A program made the translations under genes and the position numbers. A stretch of 64,000 nucleotides of DNA from the NCBI RefSeq assembly GCF_004664715.2, contig NC_051075.1:32384504-32448503 (forward strand), in the 5' to 3' direction. This document shows positions 1 through 10,207 of the stretch, one piece after another. The notes below the pieces were generated by a model. That model searched no databases, had not been told where the DNA came from, and was given only the letters and a program-made list of their open reading frames with translations. Source of the stretch: Peromyscus leucopus (taxonomy: Eukaryota; Chordata; Mammalia; Rodentia; Cricetidae). How positions within the stretch are numbered: position 1 is the stretch's first letter; each line of letters begins with the position of its first letter.

Positions 1-208
1 CAAATCCATTGCCTCTCTTAATTAGTGAATCAAGATCTTTAAATGTAATTTTTTCTTAAATTTGTAAAATCATTTCAGCACTCTCCAAGCTACCAGGAAA
101 GGATTCAGTACTGGCAGGTGTTGGAGAATTAGAAAGCCTGTTCCAGATAATTAAAAGATTCATCCTTATACTTCTCTTGTTCTAGAACCACTTCTGGTAC
201 CAAAATCT
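1..208. other. No recognisable feature
   Basis: AT-rich unique-looking sequence leading into an LTR remnant. I see no repeat family or coding potential here. Confidence 0.5.
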
Positions 209-251
209 GTATTAATCAGGGTTCTTTGGAGGAATATAACTTACAAAATGA

Positions 252-306
<55 letters not shown>

Positions 307-711
307 GGGTGTTTATTAGATAGTCTTACAGGCTGTGGTCCAGCTAGTTCAACAATGGCAGTCTACCAGCAGAAGATCCAAGAATCCCATAGTTGCTCAG
401 TCCACAAGGCTGGATATCTCAGCTGGTAGTCAGTATACACCACAATCCTGAAGAAGTAGACATTAATGCCAGTGGAGGAATGGACTTGCCAGTGAGAGTC
501 AGAGCAAGCAGGCAAAGAGAGAGAGCACTCTTCCTTCTTCTGTGTCCTTTATATAGACTGCCAGCAGAAAGTGTGGTCCAGATTAAAGGTGGGTCTTCTC
601 ACTTCATTTGATTTCATTAAGAAATAATGCCTCATAAAGGTACCCAGATGTTTGGGTTTTAGTTAATTCCAGATGTAGTCAGGCAGACAACCAAGAAGAG
701 CCATCTCAACA
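209..711 (-). mobile_element. MaLR/ERVL-type LTR, minus strand
   Basis: The plus strand begins TGTATTAATCAGGGTTCT, the reverse complement of the typical '...AGAACCCTGACTAATACA' 3' end of rodent ERVL/MaLR-type LTRs. It ends CCATCTCAACA, so the element reads TG...CA on the minus strand. The middle carries the familiar blocks 'ggctgtggtccagctag', 'tgccagtgagag' and 'cctttatatagactgccagc', the last being a TATA-like box on the minus strand. A (TA)n expansion lies near the LTR 3' end. The exact subfamily is not assigned. Confidence 0.7.
253..302. repeat. (TA)25 microsatellite
   Basis: An uninterrupted TA dinucleotide run inside the minus-strand LTR. The open frame across it encodes only Tyr-Ile repeats and is not a gene. 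Confidence 0.97.
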
Positions 712-719
712 AGCAGCCT

Positions 720-880
720 GTCTTACTTACTTTTCAACTGCTGGGATAAAGCCTCTGACCAAAAGTACCTTGAATGGGCAAATATTTATTTCATCTTACA
801 GTTGTAGTGCATTATCCAGAGAAATCAGGACAGGAATGTTTAGTCAAGCTGAAGGCCATCTTGGTTGAATTTCCAACCTC
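720..880 (-). mobile_element. MaLR-type LTR fragment
   Basis: The pattern 'caactgctgggataaagcc', 'ctgaccaaaagtacctt', 'tttatttcatcttacagtt' is a diverged copy of the minus-strand MaLR LTR 3' end. A better copy starts near 11,959. Only about 160 bp is recognisable. Confidence 0.55.
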
Positions 881-1384
881 AGAAAGGTCATGTTCAAGGT
901 TTTTGTATCTAGTTCTCCTCTCCCTTCCCCTAGTTCAGCCCATGATGACTCCTGCAGGTTAATTGTTTCAGTGAACAACTCCTCATGAAAAGAGATTATA
1001 CTAAAATACCCTTTGCAAGTGCCGTTTTCTTTTTTCAACTTAAGTCTTCCCTGGATTCTTGCAACTTCCCAAACACACATTTGGTGTCAAACAGAGAGTA
1101 CTCTCCCATTACTGCTAATCTTTTTAAAGGAGAAGATCCCCAGGTTTAATCATCTACCGCTGACTACTGGAAATTTCTTTCTCCAAAGGATATTATGTGC
1201 AGGAAGCTTTTGACTCTGCTGAAATCTCAACTTGGAACTCTTAATAAATGCCTCACTCCCTTCGTGTTTGTATCAGTCATCTGTCAGTCAGTGGGAGCAG
1301 TGAGCAGGGGTGAAAGATTTCTGACAACTGTTCTAACAAAAGCATAATGAAATTCTTCTGATGAATTCTATTTTAACAGGTCAT
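881..1384. other. Unassigned sequence, possibly LTR-like
   Basis: No family recognised. An AATAAA signal near 1243 followed by a TG-rich stretch could mark an old LTR on the plus strand, but termini and TSD are not visible. Confidence 0.3.
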
Positions 1385-1625
1385 GACATCGGATTGACAG
1401 GTCCAGCAATTCATTTGATTGCTCAAGCTTTGCAGGGAAAAAAAATGAATCTGAGAAAACCGGCTGATCAAAAAGTACAGCAAAGGTCGAACAGATCGGA
1501 GAAATGATCAGCCTAATGAGCCGCAAAATTATTTATTTGCTTGTAAAATAGAAATTAGCCATAGTTCATCATACATCACCAATACCTGTCGGAGCTGATT
1601 GAACACGACTGCTCAAGGAAAAGTG
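1385..1625. promoter_or_regulatory. Candidate conserved noncoding element
   Basis: Non-repetitive, AT-rich sequence retaining seven CpGs by eye in about 240 bp of otherwise CpG-poor DNA. Several ATTGA/TGATCA-like motifs and GGATTGACAGG (similar to a PBX/MEIS site) are present. This is inferred from composition only; no homology evidence is available here. Confidence 0.3.
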
Positions 1626-2000
1626 GGGTGGAGGTATTTGGGTGTGTAGCCACTGGAGAGGAATATTGGATTTTTAGCCATTTAAAACCCCCAGAGACAT
1701 ATTGAAAGCCAAAATAATTAGGACACCATTAATGGATGACTCCAATCACTTGTCTTATGGAGTTCCCAGTTTGTTAAGGTGGTTGCCACACAAGTGGAAT
1801 GAAAACTGTGACTCCTGGTAATTTTCTCATTTGGCTTCTATTTACTTTGCATATCCATTAGAATGGACAGAAGCTTCTATCTCTCTTTAATCCTTCTGTT
1901 CTCAGGATAATTACCTTTCCCTCTCCTAAAAATAAGCTCCATGGATGGCGGTCATTAAAGGCCTGTGTGTTTCTCTCAGATAACCTGCTTTATTGTTGTT

Positions 2001-2002
<2 letters not shown>
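1626..2002. other. No recognisable feature
   Basis: Unique-looking noncoding sequence with no repeat or ORF I can support. Confidence 0.5.
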
Positions 2003-2053
<51 letters not shown>

Positions 2054-2212
2054 TGGACCCTTGCTGTGGCACACACATGGAGGTCAGAGGACAACTGTGT
2101 GGATTTGGTTCACCCCTTCCATCTTTATGTGATTTCCAGGACTGAACTCCGGCCATCAGCCTTTCCATGGAGAGGGCTTTCTCCAGTGAGACATCCTGTC
2201 AGCGTCCCTCTT
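2003..2212 (-). mobile_element. tRNA-derived B2/B3-superfamily SINE with (TG)n tail
   Basis: (TG)n at 2003-2051 is the complement of a (CA)n tail. It is followed by 'tggaggtcagaggacaa', 'gatttccaggactgaactc' and 'ctttctccagtgagaca', the reversed 3', B-box and A-box parts of a B3-like SINE. The 5' end is diverged. Confidence 0.75.
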
Positions 2213-2671
2213 TAATAACTTTAATACCACAGTATTTCCTTGGCATGTTCCTTTCTCCTACAAGTGCTAAGGTATTTTTATGCATAGAGCACTAATATTC
2301 TATACCTAGATAACTCAAATTCCATATCTCATGATCTACTCATAGATTTAAAAAAAAAAAAGAGTACATATATCTAGTCCTTTATCAATTGATCAAATGA
2401 CACACTCATGTGAGATGCAACAGAATGGGTTCTGTGAAAAATTTCACCTTTTCTCTCTCCAGCGAGGCACAGGTAGGTTGCTCATCAGATATTAGCAGGA
2501 TAGGAGGCCATCAAGGATAGTTCCCTCCACTGCAATCGGCAGCTTGGGAAACTAAGAGCTGGACGCGCAGAACTGAGACGAGTCCTGGCTCTGATCACTG
2601 GTGGAGATATGACATTCTAACCTGTCTAGAAGATCACAATGTGGTCTTCAAAACCCAAGTTCTTTAAAAAA
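2213..2671. other. No recognisable feature
   Basis: Unique-looking noncoding sequence containing a short A11 run near 2349. No element identified. Confidence 0.5.
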
Positions 2672-2830
2672 AAAAGCCAGGCTTGACAGTCCAGACTCAT
2701 AATCTCAGCACCAAAAAGGTAGAGACACATGGTTCCTGGGGCTTTCTGGCCTGCCAGCTTAACCCACTCAATAATTTCCAGGACAGTGAGAGACCCAGTC
2801 TTAAAAAAAAAAAAAAAAAAGAAGAAGTAC
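2672..2830 (+). mobile_element. B4/RSINE1-like SINE
   Basis: 'cataatctcagcacc', 'ttcctggggctttctggcc', 'caggacagtgagagaccc' and an A18 tail match the layout of B4-type SINEs. A 'gtggcctctacacacgcac' segment follows, as in B4 3' ends. Confidence 0.65.
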
Positions 2831-2844
2831 ATGGCATTCCTGTG

Positions 2845-2995
2845 GCCTCTACACACGCACACCTGTTACACATGCATATGTGTACACATATGAACATGTA
2901 TATACATACACATGTATGCATACATATGAACATGTATATACACAGATGTATGCATACATGTGCTCACACACATATGTGTATATGCACATGCTCTT
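2845..2995. repeat. CA/TG-rich tandem region with a ~35-bp unit
   Basis: Alternating purine-pyrimidine DNA rich in ACATG/CATATG. A 34-36-bp unit beginning CATATGAACATGTATATAC is present twice in tandem from about 2887 to 2957. The repeat probably grew from the adjacent SINE tail. Confidence 0.8.
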
Positions 2996-3124
2996 CCGTA
3001 TATGCACTCACTTGCATACAGAGTTAATCCAAACAAGCTTGTCAACTACCTTGACAGAAAAACTTTTCTCAGAAAGTTGCCCGTTCCAGAAACTTTAAGA
3101 AAGAGGGCCCTGTAAAGGCTACCT

Positions 3125-3235
3125 AAGTGTCCTCCAACTGATTAGTGGATAATTAAAATGTGGTACACATACAAAACAGAATTCTATTCAAATGAGAGAA
3201 AGAAATAAAATTGTGTGACTTGCAGGGATACCTTT
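3125..3235 (+). mobile_element. Old L1 ORF2/3' fragment
   Basis: 'gtcctccaactgattagtgg', 'aaaatgtggtacacataca' and 'attctattcaaatgagag' correspond to the C-terminal ORF2 region of mammalian L1 (Pro-Ser-Thr-x-x-Trp-Ile...Met-Trp-Tyr). Highly diverged and frame-broken. Confidence 0.6.
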
Positions 3236-3369
3236 GATACACAGGGTTGTTTTTTTCCTTAACTATAAACTCACAGAAATTTGTCCTTTGCACATTTAGC
3301 CTAACATCCTCAAATAGTAGCATCTTATAAACTGCAGTATAATGTAAAACCATAAAATTATATTGCTGT

Positions 3370-4035
3370 TACAAATGTTCTCAGCTATACTTACTAGATC
3401 AAAGTTTATTCCTTTTCACAATTTCCTATGTAAATTTTTTTATCTGTATGTGCATGAGTGTATGTCATTCCGTACAGTGTTGTCGAGTGTGTGCACTCAT
3501 GAAGCTATCACTACTGTCAAGACACTGATCTACGTGGTTGTCACAAAGGACACCTTCATACCAACCTGTTTGTATCTACACTGCTACCCAAAGCACCAAC
3601 CCACCTCTGTCGAGCTTTCCGTGGACGGCACTGATTTGTTCTCCTTCTCATGCTTTGCTATAGCTGTTTCAAGGAGGTGATGTAAAGTTCTGATTACACA
3701 AGGAGCAACCTTTCCAGATTAGCCTTCTTCTCTGCAAATGACACCTTTTTACAGAACACAGGTTACTGCTCCTACCAGCATTTTCTTTCCTTCGATGTCG
3801 AGTAACATTTCATTATGTGGATGTCTAGAATTTACCTAGTCAACCATGGATGGATATTTGGGTTACTTCTAATGTTTGCTACTACAAATAAAATGGCTAT
3901 AAACATTCATCTCTTTGGCAGATTTGCAAATTCTAGTTCGTATGATATGATCATGTTGAGTCTTATAAGAAACTGTCATTTTTTGGCAGAGTGGCCATCC
4001 CATCTTAGACTCTTACTTGATGATATGTGAAATGA
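3370..4035 (-). mobile_element. Ancient L1M 3' fragment
   Basis: 'catttcattatgtggatgt', 'ggatggatatttgggttac' and 'aaataaaatggctataaac' are the reverse complement of L1M ORF2-end/3'UTR sequence. Divergence is high throughout. It faces the plus-strand L1 piece at 3125-3235. Confidence 0.7.
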
Positions 4036-4970
4036 GTTTTCTCTGTTTCACCATAAGCATTTGGTATTAACATATTTTTATCTAGTATGTGAAACCAGGA
4101 TGTATGATTGTGGCCAAAAAATAATTTTAGGAGCTGACATCTAAGGATTCAGAGAAGTTATTGACCAGCTCAAACTGGGAAAACTACAAAATTTGATCCA
4201 AGGAAATTTGACCCAAGTTTCTACTGTGAGCCAGCTGGAAGTCTTATGTCTGTGACTGAACCACCCAAAAGGCCCTGACTCTGCTGTACAAATAGGTCTT
4301 TAACCTTGTATCCTATGTAAGTATGTCATGGAGAAATCAAATATGAACCTCTCATCTGAGAGAATGTAACTGGATCCAAATGTTTATAGTGCCCAAGGTG
4401 TCAAACCCTTTGACTTTGAGACATGACACTATGATCTACAAATGTGCTGGTTTACATTCATCATTATCCTAGGACATATGCAGCTCATAGGTCACAAGCT
4501 TGAACACACTTGGATCTATGAAATTTCTTTAAGTTTTCTAAGACTGAGGTTAAAATTGGTAGTAGGGATTTGCAACATAAAGTTTGCTGAAAAATAATGT
4601 AATCTCATTCAAAACTTGATATTAAAACTAATCTCTAATAGATTATGAATGATTTTGTTATTTTTAAAATTATATGAATGCTCATATATACTTATTCATA
4701 GCCCATCTCAACTCTCACTTAGCACACCACAATTGGCATTTAGGAATTTGAAGAAGGTGCACCGCCCAACATCACTACATCATAAACGAGAAAGGAAAGA
4801 TTCCAGAAGAAATCATCAGGAACATAATGGTTAAAGATAGAGAAACATGGGGAATGAGCGGGTGAGTGAGAGCTTCGGAGAAGAAACGATAAACTCCAAA
4901 GTCACCCTATGGATGCCACCAAGCTATTATCAGAATGCCACTAGGCATAACTGGATCTTCTTTTTTTTAC

Positions 4971-4974
<4 letters not shown>
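4036..4974. other. No recognisable feature
   Basis: Unique-looking noncoding sequence. A 61-codon open frame at 4649-4834 has no recognisable homology or codon structure and is treated as chance. Confidence 0.5.
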
Positions 4975-5020
<46 letters not shown>

Positions 5021-5190
5021 ATGTGTATCACATGTGTACATAGTACCCACAGAGGTTAGAAGAGGGTGTCAGATCCCCTAGACTGGAACTACAGGTGGAT
5101 GGGAGCCACAAGGTGGGTTCTGGGAACTGAACTTCGGTCCTCTGCAAGAGCAGCAGGTGCTCTCAACCACTGGGCATCTCTCCAGCTCCC
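4975..5190 (-). mobile_element. B3-type SINE with (TG)n tail
   Basis: (TG)22 at 4975-5019 is followed by 'gaactgaacttcggtcctct' (reverse of the B box) and 'gggcatctctccagctccc' (reverse of the SINE 5' start). A nearly full-length tRNA-derived SINE on the minus strand. Confidence 0.85.
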
Positions 5191-5334
5191 TCAAGCAGGA
5201 TCATTCAGATAACATTAAAATCTCAGCAGACGTAGCACTAAAATTAAAAAATCAGAGTTCATTTGCATTTTAATATAAATTATAAAAAAATACACTTTTG
5301 GTATATAGTCTATGGTATTTAGTTACAATTATAT

Positions 5335-6780
5335 GAATACTGCGGAGGTGGTGGTGGGGGAGAGATATCCCCTTTCCCCCTCGCCCCTTACTGCTTGTAA
5401 CACACCAGGCAGCTGACCCTCCCCCCTTACCAGCTGTAACACTCGGGGAAAACAGGCCCTGGTCCTCGCCTAGGCAGCACAATGGAGCTGACCCTGTTGG
5501 CAGAGAGGCAGGTAAAGACAGCCCTGAGGCTGTGAGCGTGGGATAGCTGGCCACACACCCCTCATCTGCCACATAGCAGTGAGGGCAAAGGGAAGATGCC
5601 GCCCTGGACTCTGCCACCTGTGATGGGCGAGGGAGCTGACCCTCCCCCTTACCAGCTGCAGCACTCGGGGAAAGTGGACCCTGCACCTCACCCAGGCAGC
5701 ACAGTAGAGCTGACCCTGTTGGTGGAGGAGGTGTGGTTGAGCCAGCCACAAAGTTGTGAACATGGGAGACTTGTCCCCATTATTCGTCTGTCCTGTGGCA
5801 GCATGGGCGGGAGAGATGCCCCCCCCCCCCACGCACACACACACACTCCTGCCCATCAACATCTGAGGCATGCAGAAGAGCTAGCTGGCCTTGAGGTTAT
5901 TAAAGCAGGACAGTTGTCCCTGCCCCTCATCAGGGGCAGCACTGGAGGTAGTAGGGACGCTGAGGAGGAGCAATGTGGTTCCTAAAGACCCAGGGCTGCA
6001 GGATCTCCGTGACCCAGTGCGGCAATAGGATGTACAGAAAGAGTCCCAGTAAGGGCCCAGCGTCGATGGTGCAGCAGAGAACAGGGGCCCCGAACCAGAC
6101 CGAAGATTCTTTGCGATGAATGCCTGCACGTAAAAAAATGTATGAATAAATGTAGATGAATTGCTAAAAGTCTTATTAATAAAAATCCCTAAGCCAGATA
6201 TTGGGGTTAAAACCTGAGCGATCAGAGGAATAGGAAAAGCCACAGCTAACCTCACCTCACCGACTCCGCAGTTTCCAGAGATTTGCTTCCTGTATACCCA
6301 CGCCTATATGCCTTTCTGATCTGCCAACTCACTTCCTCTTCCAGCCCAGCTCTGTCACTTCCTATCTGTATGTACTGACCTCCGACCTTTATGGTTAAAT
6401 AGTGTTGGAATTTAAGGCTTGTGCTACCATGCCTGGCTCTGTTCCCAGTGTGGCCTTGAACTCACAGAGATCCAGACAGATCCCTGCCTCCCCAGTGATA
6501 GCATTAAAGGCTTGTGCTACCATTGCCTGACATCTACGCCTAATATAGTGGCTGGCTTTTTTCTCTGATCCTCAGATAAACTTTATCGGGGGACACAGAT
6601 AAATATCACCACAGATAAAGGGGGTTACATTGCAGCTTCCATGACAAGATTTTCCCTTTCTCCCATTTTTTCCTCTTTTTTCTCTTAAAGTTTATTTTGT
6701 TTTATTCTAGGGAAGGGGAAATGGGGAGGAAGAGGCATGATGTGAAAGACACAAAGAATAAATAAAAAGAAAGTTAAAAA
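5335..6780 (+). mobile_element. GC-rich retroposon, probably rodent L1 3'UTR, split by an LTR
   Basis: A GC-rich block (5335-6110) carries an internal duplication of about 220 bp. Copies start near 5411 and 5632, each with 'gctgaccctcccccc/t', 'agcactcgggga' and 'aggcagcaca'. The element resumes after the solo LTR (6151-6613) with 'cttccatgacaagatttt', 'gatgtgaaagacacaaag' and an AATAAATAAAAAG A-rich end. The A-rich terminus and my recollection of similar rodent L1 3' ends suggest an L1. The 159-codon minus-strand frame merely reads the duplication twice. Confidence 0.55.
6151..6613 (-). mobile_element. Solo LTR, family C, minus strand
   Basis: On the minus strand it begins TGTGGTGATATTTATCTGTG and ends CATCTACA. 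It carries two B1-like 'agcctttaat' modules. Flanks are AATAAA on the left (6145-6150) and GATAAA on the right (6614-6619), a 6-bp TSD with one mismatch. No internal region remains, so this is a solo LTR of an ERV2/class-II-like element inserted into the GC-rich retroposon. Confidence 0.85.
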
Positions 6781-6802
6781 AATATATAATTGTATGAATA
6801 CA

Positions 6803-6966
6803 TGCTCTGGAGCCAGAAAAATGGCTTGGCAGGTAAAAGATGTGCTACCAAGCCTGAAGACCTGAGTTTGATTCCCAGGACTCACATGGTAGAAAGAGAG
6901 CTGACTTCCAAAAGTTGTTCTCTGACCTCCACACATGTACATGTACATATACATACTCATAGACAG
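6803..6966 (+). mobile_element. tRNA-derived B3-like SINE
   Basis: 'atggcttggcaggtaaaag' (A box), 'gagtttgattcccaggac' (B box) and 'cctccacacatgtacatg' in the tail region. The (GGAT)n/(GATA)n tract follows directly, as expected for tail-derived microsatellites. Confidence 0.8.
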
Positions 6967-6969
6967 ATA

Positions 6970-7067
6970 ATGGGTGGATGAATGGATGGATGGATGGATG
7001 GATGGAGAAATAGAGAGATATGGATAGATGATAGAGAGAGATGATAGATATAGTTAGATAGATAGAT

Positions 7068-7112
<45 letters not shown>
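6970..7112. repeat. (GATG)n/(GATA)n microsatellite
   Basis: (GGAT/GATG)n at about 6975-7006, then interrupted (GATA)n to 7111. Noncoding. Confidence 0.97.
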
Positions 7113-7892
7113 AATAATGCATAGTCTGAGGTACATGTATAAATTGTAAGAAGTGATTAGAGGCTGACTTTCCTCTGAAGTATAATTTTAGGGAAACCAC
7201 TATATAAGCTTTCATTCTGGTTTATGGAAAGAAAGCGTCTTTAGTGATTTTACTGAATTCTGTTATTCATGCTTCAATGACATGGTGATACTACTTGCAT
7301 GATTTTCTTCCAGGGCTTGAGTTGATTGAAAGTTTGAAGATAAGGATGACTTCTGTACAGACATCCAAGAACCAAATACCTCACACTGTTCATTGGCAGT
7401 GAACTTGAGAGATAGCTGGCATCACTAAAACCTCGCTTGTACACAGCATTGTGTGTTCTTGTGACACTGAGAGCAGAGTGTGTGGGGCTTCTGGCTTGCT
7501 TGAGTTTCTGGAGCATGTGCAAAGAGATGCGATGTGATTGTGGGATCAAACGCACTGAAGAGAAAACTCTTGCTTCCTCAATTTTGTGCTCTGAAGTGGT
7601 GGGTTTCTATATTGGTATAAAAGTTTTTCACCTCGTTACTCTAGACCAAAGTGACACTTTAACCTTTAAAGTCAAAATGTTGAGGGACAAACAGTGGAAG
7701 CTTCCACTAAAGGATAGTATAAGTGAAGCAAGAAGAAGAGCTAAATTACAATGTAATTTTTCACTTGACATAGATAAGATCTTAAGAATAAAATTAAAAG
7801 AATCTTAAGCCTCATGTGATGATGACTTTATCGGGAAATAAAGGTGGCACTGTTGTGATATTTAAGGCATTATCATAGAGGACTACTTTATT

Positions 7893-7896
<4 letters not shown>
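7113..7896. other. No recognisable feature
   Basis: Unique-looking sequence. An open frame of 123 codons at 7437-7808 has no recognised domain, no Kozak-like start and no splice context. I treat it as chance. Confidence 0.5.

Positions 7897-7943
<47 letters not shown>
7897..7943. repeat. (TA)n microsatellite
   Basis: About 23 uninterrupted AT dinucleotides. Confidence 0.97.
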
Positions 7944-7946
<3 letters not shown>

Positions 7947-8715
7947 CCCTGTGGGCATTGTTCTTTTAGCTGTCCTGGGCAATTGCTCAGCCAACCTAAT
8001 AAATCTGAACTGTTTTCTAATTTGTGTGTAAAGATGAAGTTATTGGAAACTTATCGTGAATGCTAAAGAAGGACTCTGTGCACCAGGGAAAAATGCACCT
8101 GTGCATTGCTATTCTCTGGCTGGCTCTCTAACTGCCACCATTAATATTTTTTGTGTTTCTCACAGCTGTCAGAACGTGCTGGCTTCTGCTTTATTCTCGG
8201 CGCCTAAACGCATCTTTCCAGTGGCATGGTTTGCATGCTAATGCTCAACCAAGGCATATTATTCACTCTAATTTTGATCTTATCAAAGGCAGGACAAGGA
8301 TTTTAAATGCTACAACAGTTCATACTAATTAGAAGAGCTATTTTACAGCCAGTCTTGAGTTTCTCAAAGACTAAGGCATAAATAAGAAATGGGCTTCACA
8401 ATTAAGATGATAACAAAGAACACAGAAATATTTTAAATGTTTATTTTGTGTTTTAAATCCAATTGGGTACTATTTTCAAATAATCAGAAATCAGAGGATT
8501 ATAGCGTTATACAACAGTTGACCTGAGGATTCCAAGTCAAATGTTACTCTAGAGGTTGTTCAGCATACAGATGAAGAGCCCTGAACTGCATAACAGCCTC
8601 ACTCAAAAATCACAGCAGAACTTAAAAGCTACAGTCACAGACTATAACCTGAGACCAAGTAGAAGAAAAATCCAAAGCATTTAAAAATTAGAATGCATGA
8701 GACATCCTGGGCTTT

Positions 8716-8720
<5 letters not shown>
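7944..8720. other. Unique sequence, possible conserved block at 8125-8280
   Basis: No repeat recognised. The 8125-8280 part contains 'ctcggcgcctaaacgcatc' and an octamer-like 'gcatgctaatgc', and may be regulatory. The rest is featureless. Confidence 0.35.

Positions 8721-8768
<48 letters not shown>
8721..8768. repeat. (CTG)16 trinucleotide repeat
   Basis: Sixteen perfect CTG units, preceded by TTG and followed by TTA. It sits at the 3'-tail side of a minus-strand B1 fragment, so it is probably derived from the SINE tail. Not within a reading frame of any gene I can see. Confidence 0.97.
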
Positions 8769-8769
<1 letters not shown>

Positions 8770-8770
<1 letters not shown>

Positions 8771-8840
8771 ATTTGAGACACGGTCTCACTATGTAGTCCA
8801 GGCTGGACTCAAACTTGCAGCCCTCCTGTGTCAGCCTCTG
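8770..8840 (-). mobile_element. B1 SINE fragment
   Basis: 'gagacacggtctcactatg' followed by 'ccaggctggactcaaac' is the reverse complement of the B1 3' half. The 5' half is degraded after 'cagcctctgga'. Confidence 0.8.
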
Positions 8841-9004
8841 GAATGCTATATAAACATATAGAGTTATACCATACCTGACTTAAAACATTTTATAATTGCT
8901 ATATTCTATGTGATCAAGTCACAATGGCCTTACACATTTTTGCATATGTTTTTGAGCAGAAGCAATAATACGGAGTCTTCTACACCCTATGGAAGGAAGG
9001 TTTT

Positions 9005-9180
9005 TACAACAATACAGCTTTACTGAGATGTAATTACGTGTTTTACAATTCACCCATATCAACTGTATAACTCACTGGCCTTTGTTGCTGTTCACAAAAA
9101 TTGTGCCACAATTAATTTTCAGACATTTTGACCACATAAAGGAGAACTGCAGAAACCACAAATTGACAGTTCCCATATTT
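9005..9180 (-). mobile_element. Ancient L1M 3' fragment
   Basis: 'acagctttactgagatgtaa', 'caattcacccatatcaact' and 'gtgccacaattaattttcag' correspond to the reverse complement of L1MA/L1MB-type 3' ends. Confidence 0.65.
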
Positions 9181-9624
9181 TCACCCAGTAGCATTTAAGA
9201 TTCTGAGTCCAGTCAGAGGGTAAAACTTTCCTTGGGGAAAGTGTTCACATATATGCCAGTCTTCACCTCTCCTTCTAATCCTGGTCAACTTGTATTTGTT
9301 AAATCTCACTTTCTTCGTCAGGGCGCAAGTGTGCATTATCTGACAGCATTGTTTGGTCGTAGCACTTACCCTGTGTTGTGATTGGGTATGGACAAGGTCA
9401 CTCCTTGCCCTCGGGCACCTATGGAAGTTTTAAAATAGTAACATACCAGAAGAACTGAGATGGGATGGACCAGCATGCTGCATTTCAAAATGCCACACTA
9501 TCGCTCCTGTGTCCCACCCACCTTATCCTGCCAGCATCACATCCAACCTCCACGCCCAGCCAGGTCACACAGCCTGTGCTACAGAGCAGCCTGCTGACTG
9601 TTGCTCTCACTCCTCATCAAAAAG
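9181..9624. other. No recognisable feature
   Basis: Unique-looking noncoding sequence. Confidence 0.5.
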
Positions 9625-10207
9625 CTTGACTTTTCAGGAAATGGGGCCCACCATAGAAAGCTACGATTGGTCCAAATGCAGAGAAGAACTGATCGTGGGG
9701 TTCCTGGCCCCAGATGATACATCTACATACAACACAGTCCCTGTGGTTAAGGCTCACAGAACACTGAGGACAAACGGGCAAAGAGATGGTAAAAGCCCGA
9801 GGACCAGGATATCTGCTGTAAGATTGCATCTTCTGTACAGGGAGCTGCACCCATAAAATCTCAACCATATGGCTGCCTAAACAAGACCTGAGCAATTTTA
9901 ACACCAGGTGACGTGCCAGTTTGGATGAGGGAAGTCTCATGGGCCACATCCTTAGATGAAGAGCTACAGGCAATTAATTACTGCCGAAAGAGGGAGAATT
10001 AGTCTTCTCCAGAGATGAGCCCTCTAATTGGTTACACTAAATGGACTCAACAGGTTGTATTTACACACACACACACACACACACATAGGTCACACATTTG
10101 AGAGGGAGTTGAGAGCATGACAGAGCTGGAGGGAAGAGACAGAATGGAGAAATGTATGAATACAGTACATATATTTCAAATTAAAAAATAAATTCAATAA
10201 ATAAAAT
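9625..10207 (+). mobile_element. Rodent L1 3' end, 5' truncated
   Basis: 'aatctcaaccatatggctgc', 'ctaaacaagacctgagcaat', 'agatgaagagctacaggcaa' and 'atggactcaacaggttgtat' are shared with the element at 34,620-35,865. The polypurine 'tttgagagggagttgagagc' and the A-rich end 'aaaaaataaattcaataaat' mark the 3' terminus. A (CA)n tract lies at 10063-10085. The open frames here (115 and 118 codons) are 3'UTR artefacts. Confidence 0.75.

Noticed and set aside
3125..4035. Head-to-head L1 pieces as a single twin-primed insertion
   Set aside because: Both pieces are too diverged, and no TSD or matching breakpoint was visible.
5270..5749. 159-codon minus-strand open frame
   Set aside because: It reads a duplicated GC-rich repeat module twice. 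No domain, and it lies inside a retroposon.
6970..7112. Possible CRISPR-like or satellite array
   Set aside because: It is a simple (GATG)/(GATA) microsatellite with no spacers.
9509..9973. 115- and 118-codon frames
   Set aside because: Most of both frames overlaps the L1 3'UTR-like sequence. The same nucleotide blocks recur at 34.6-35.9 kb without an open frame.
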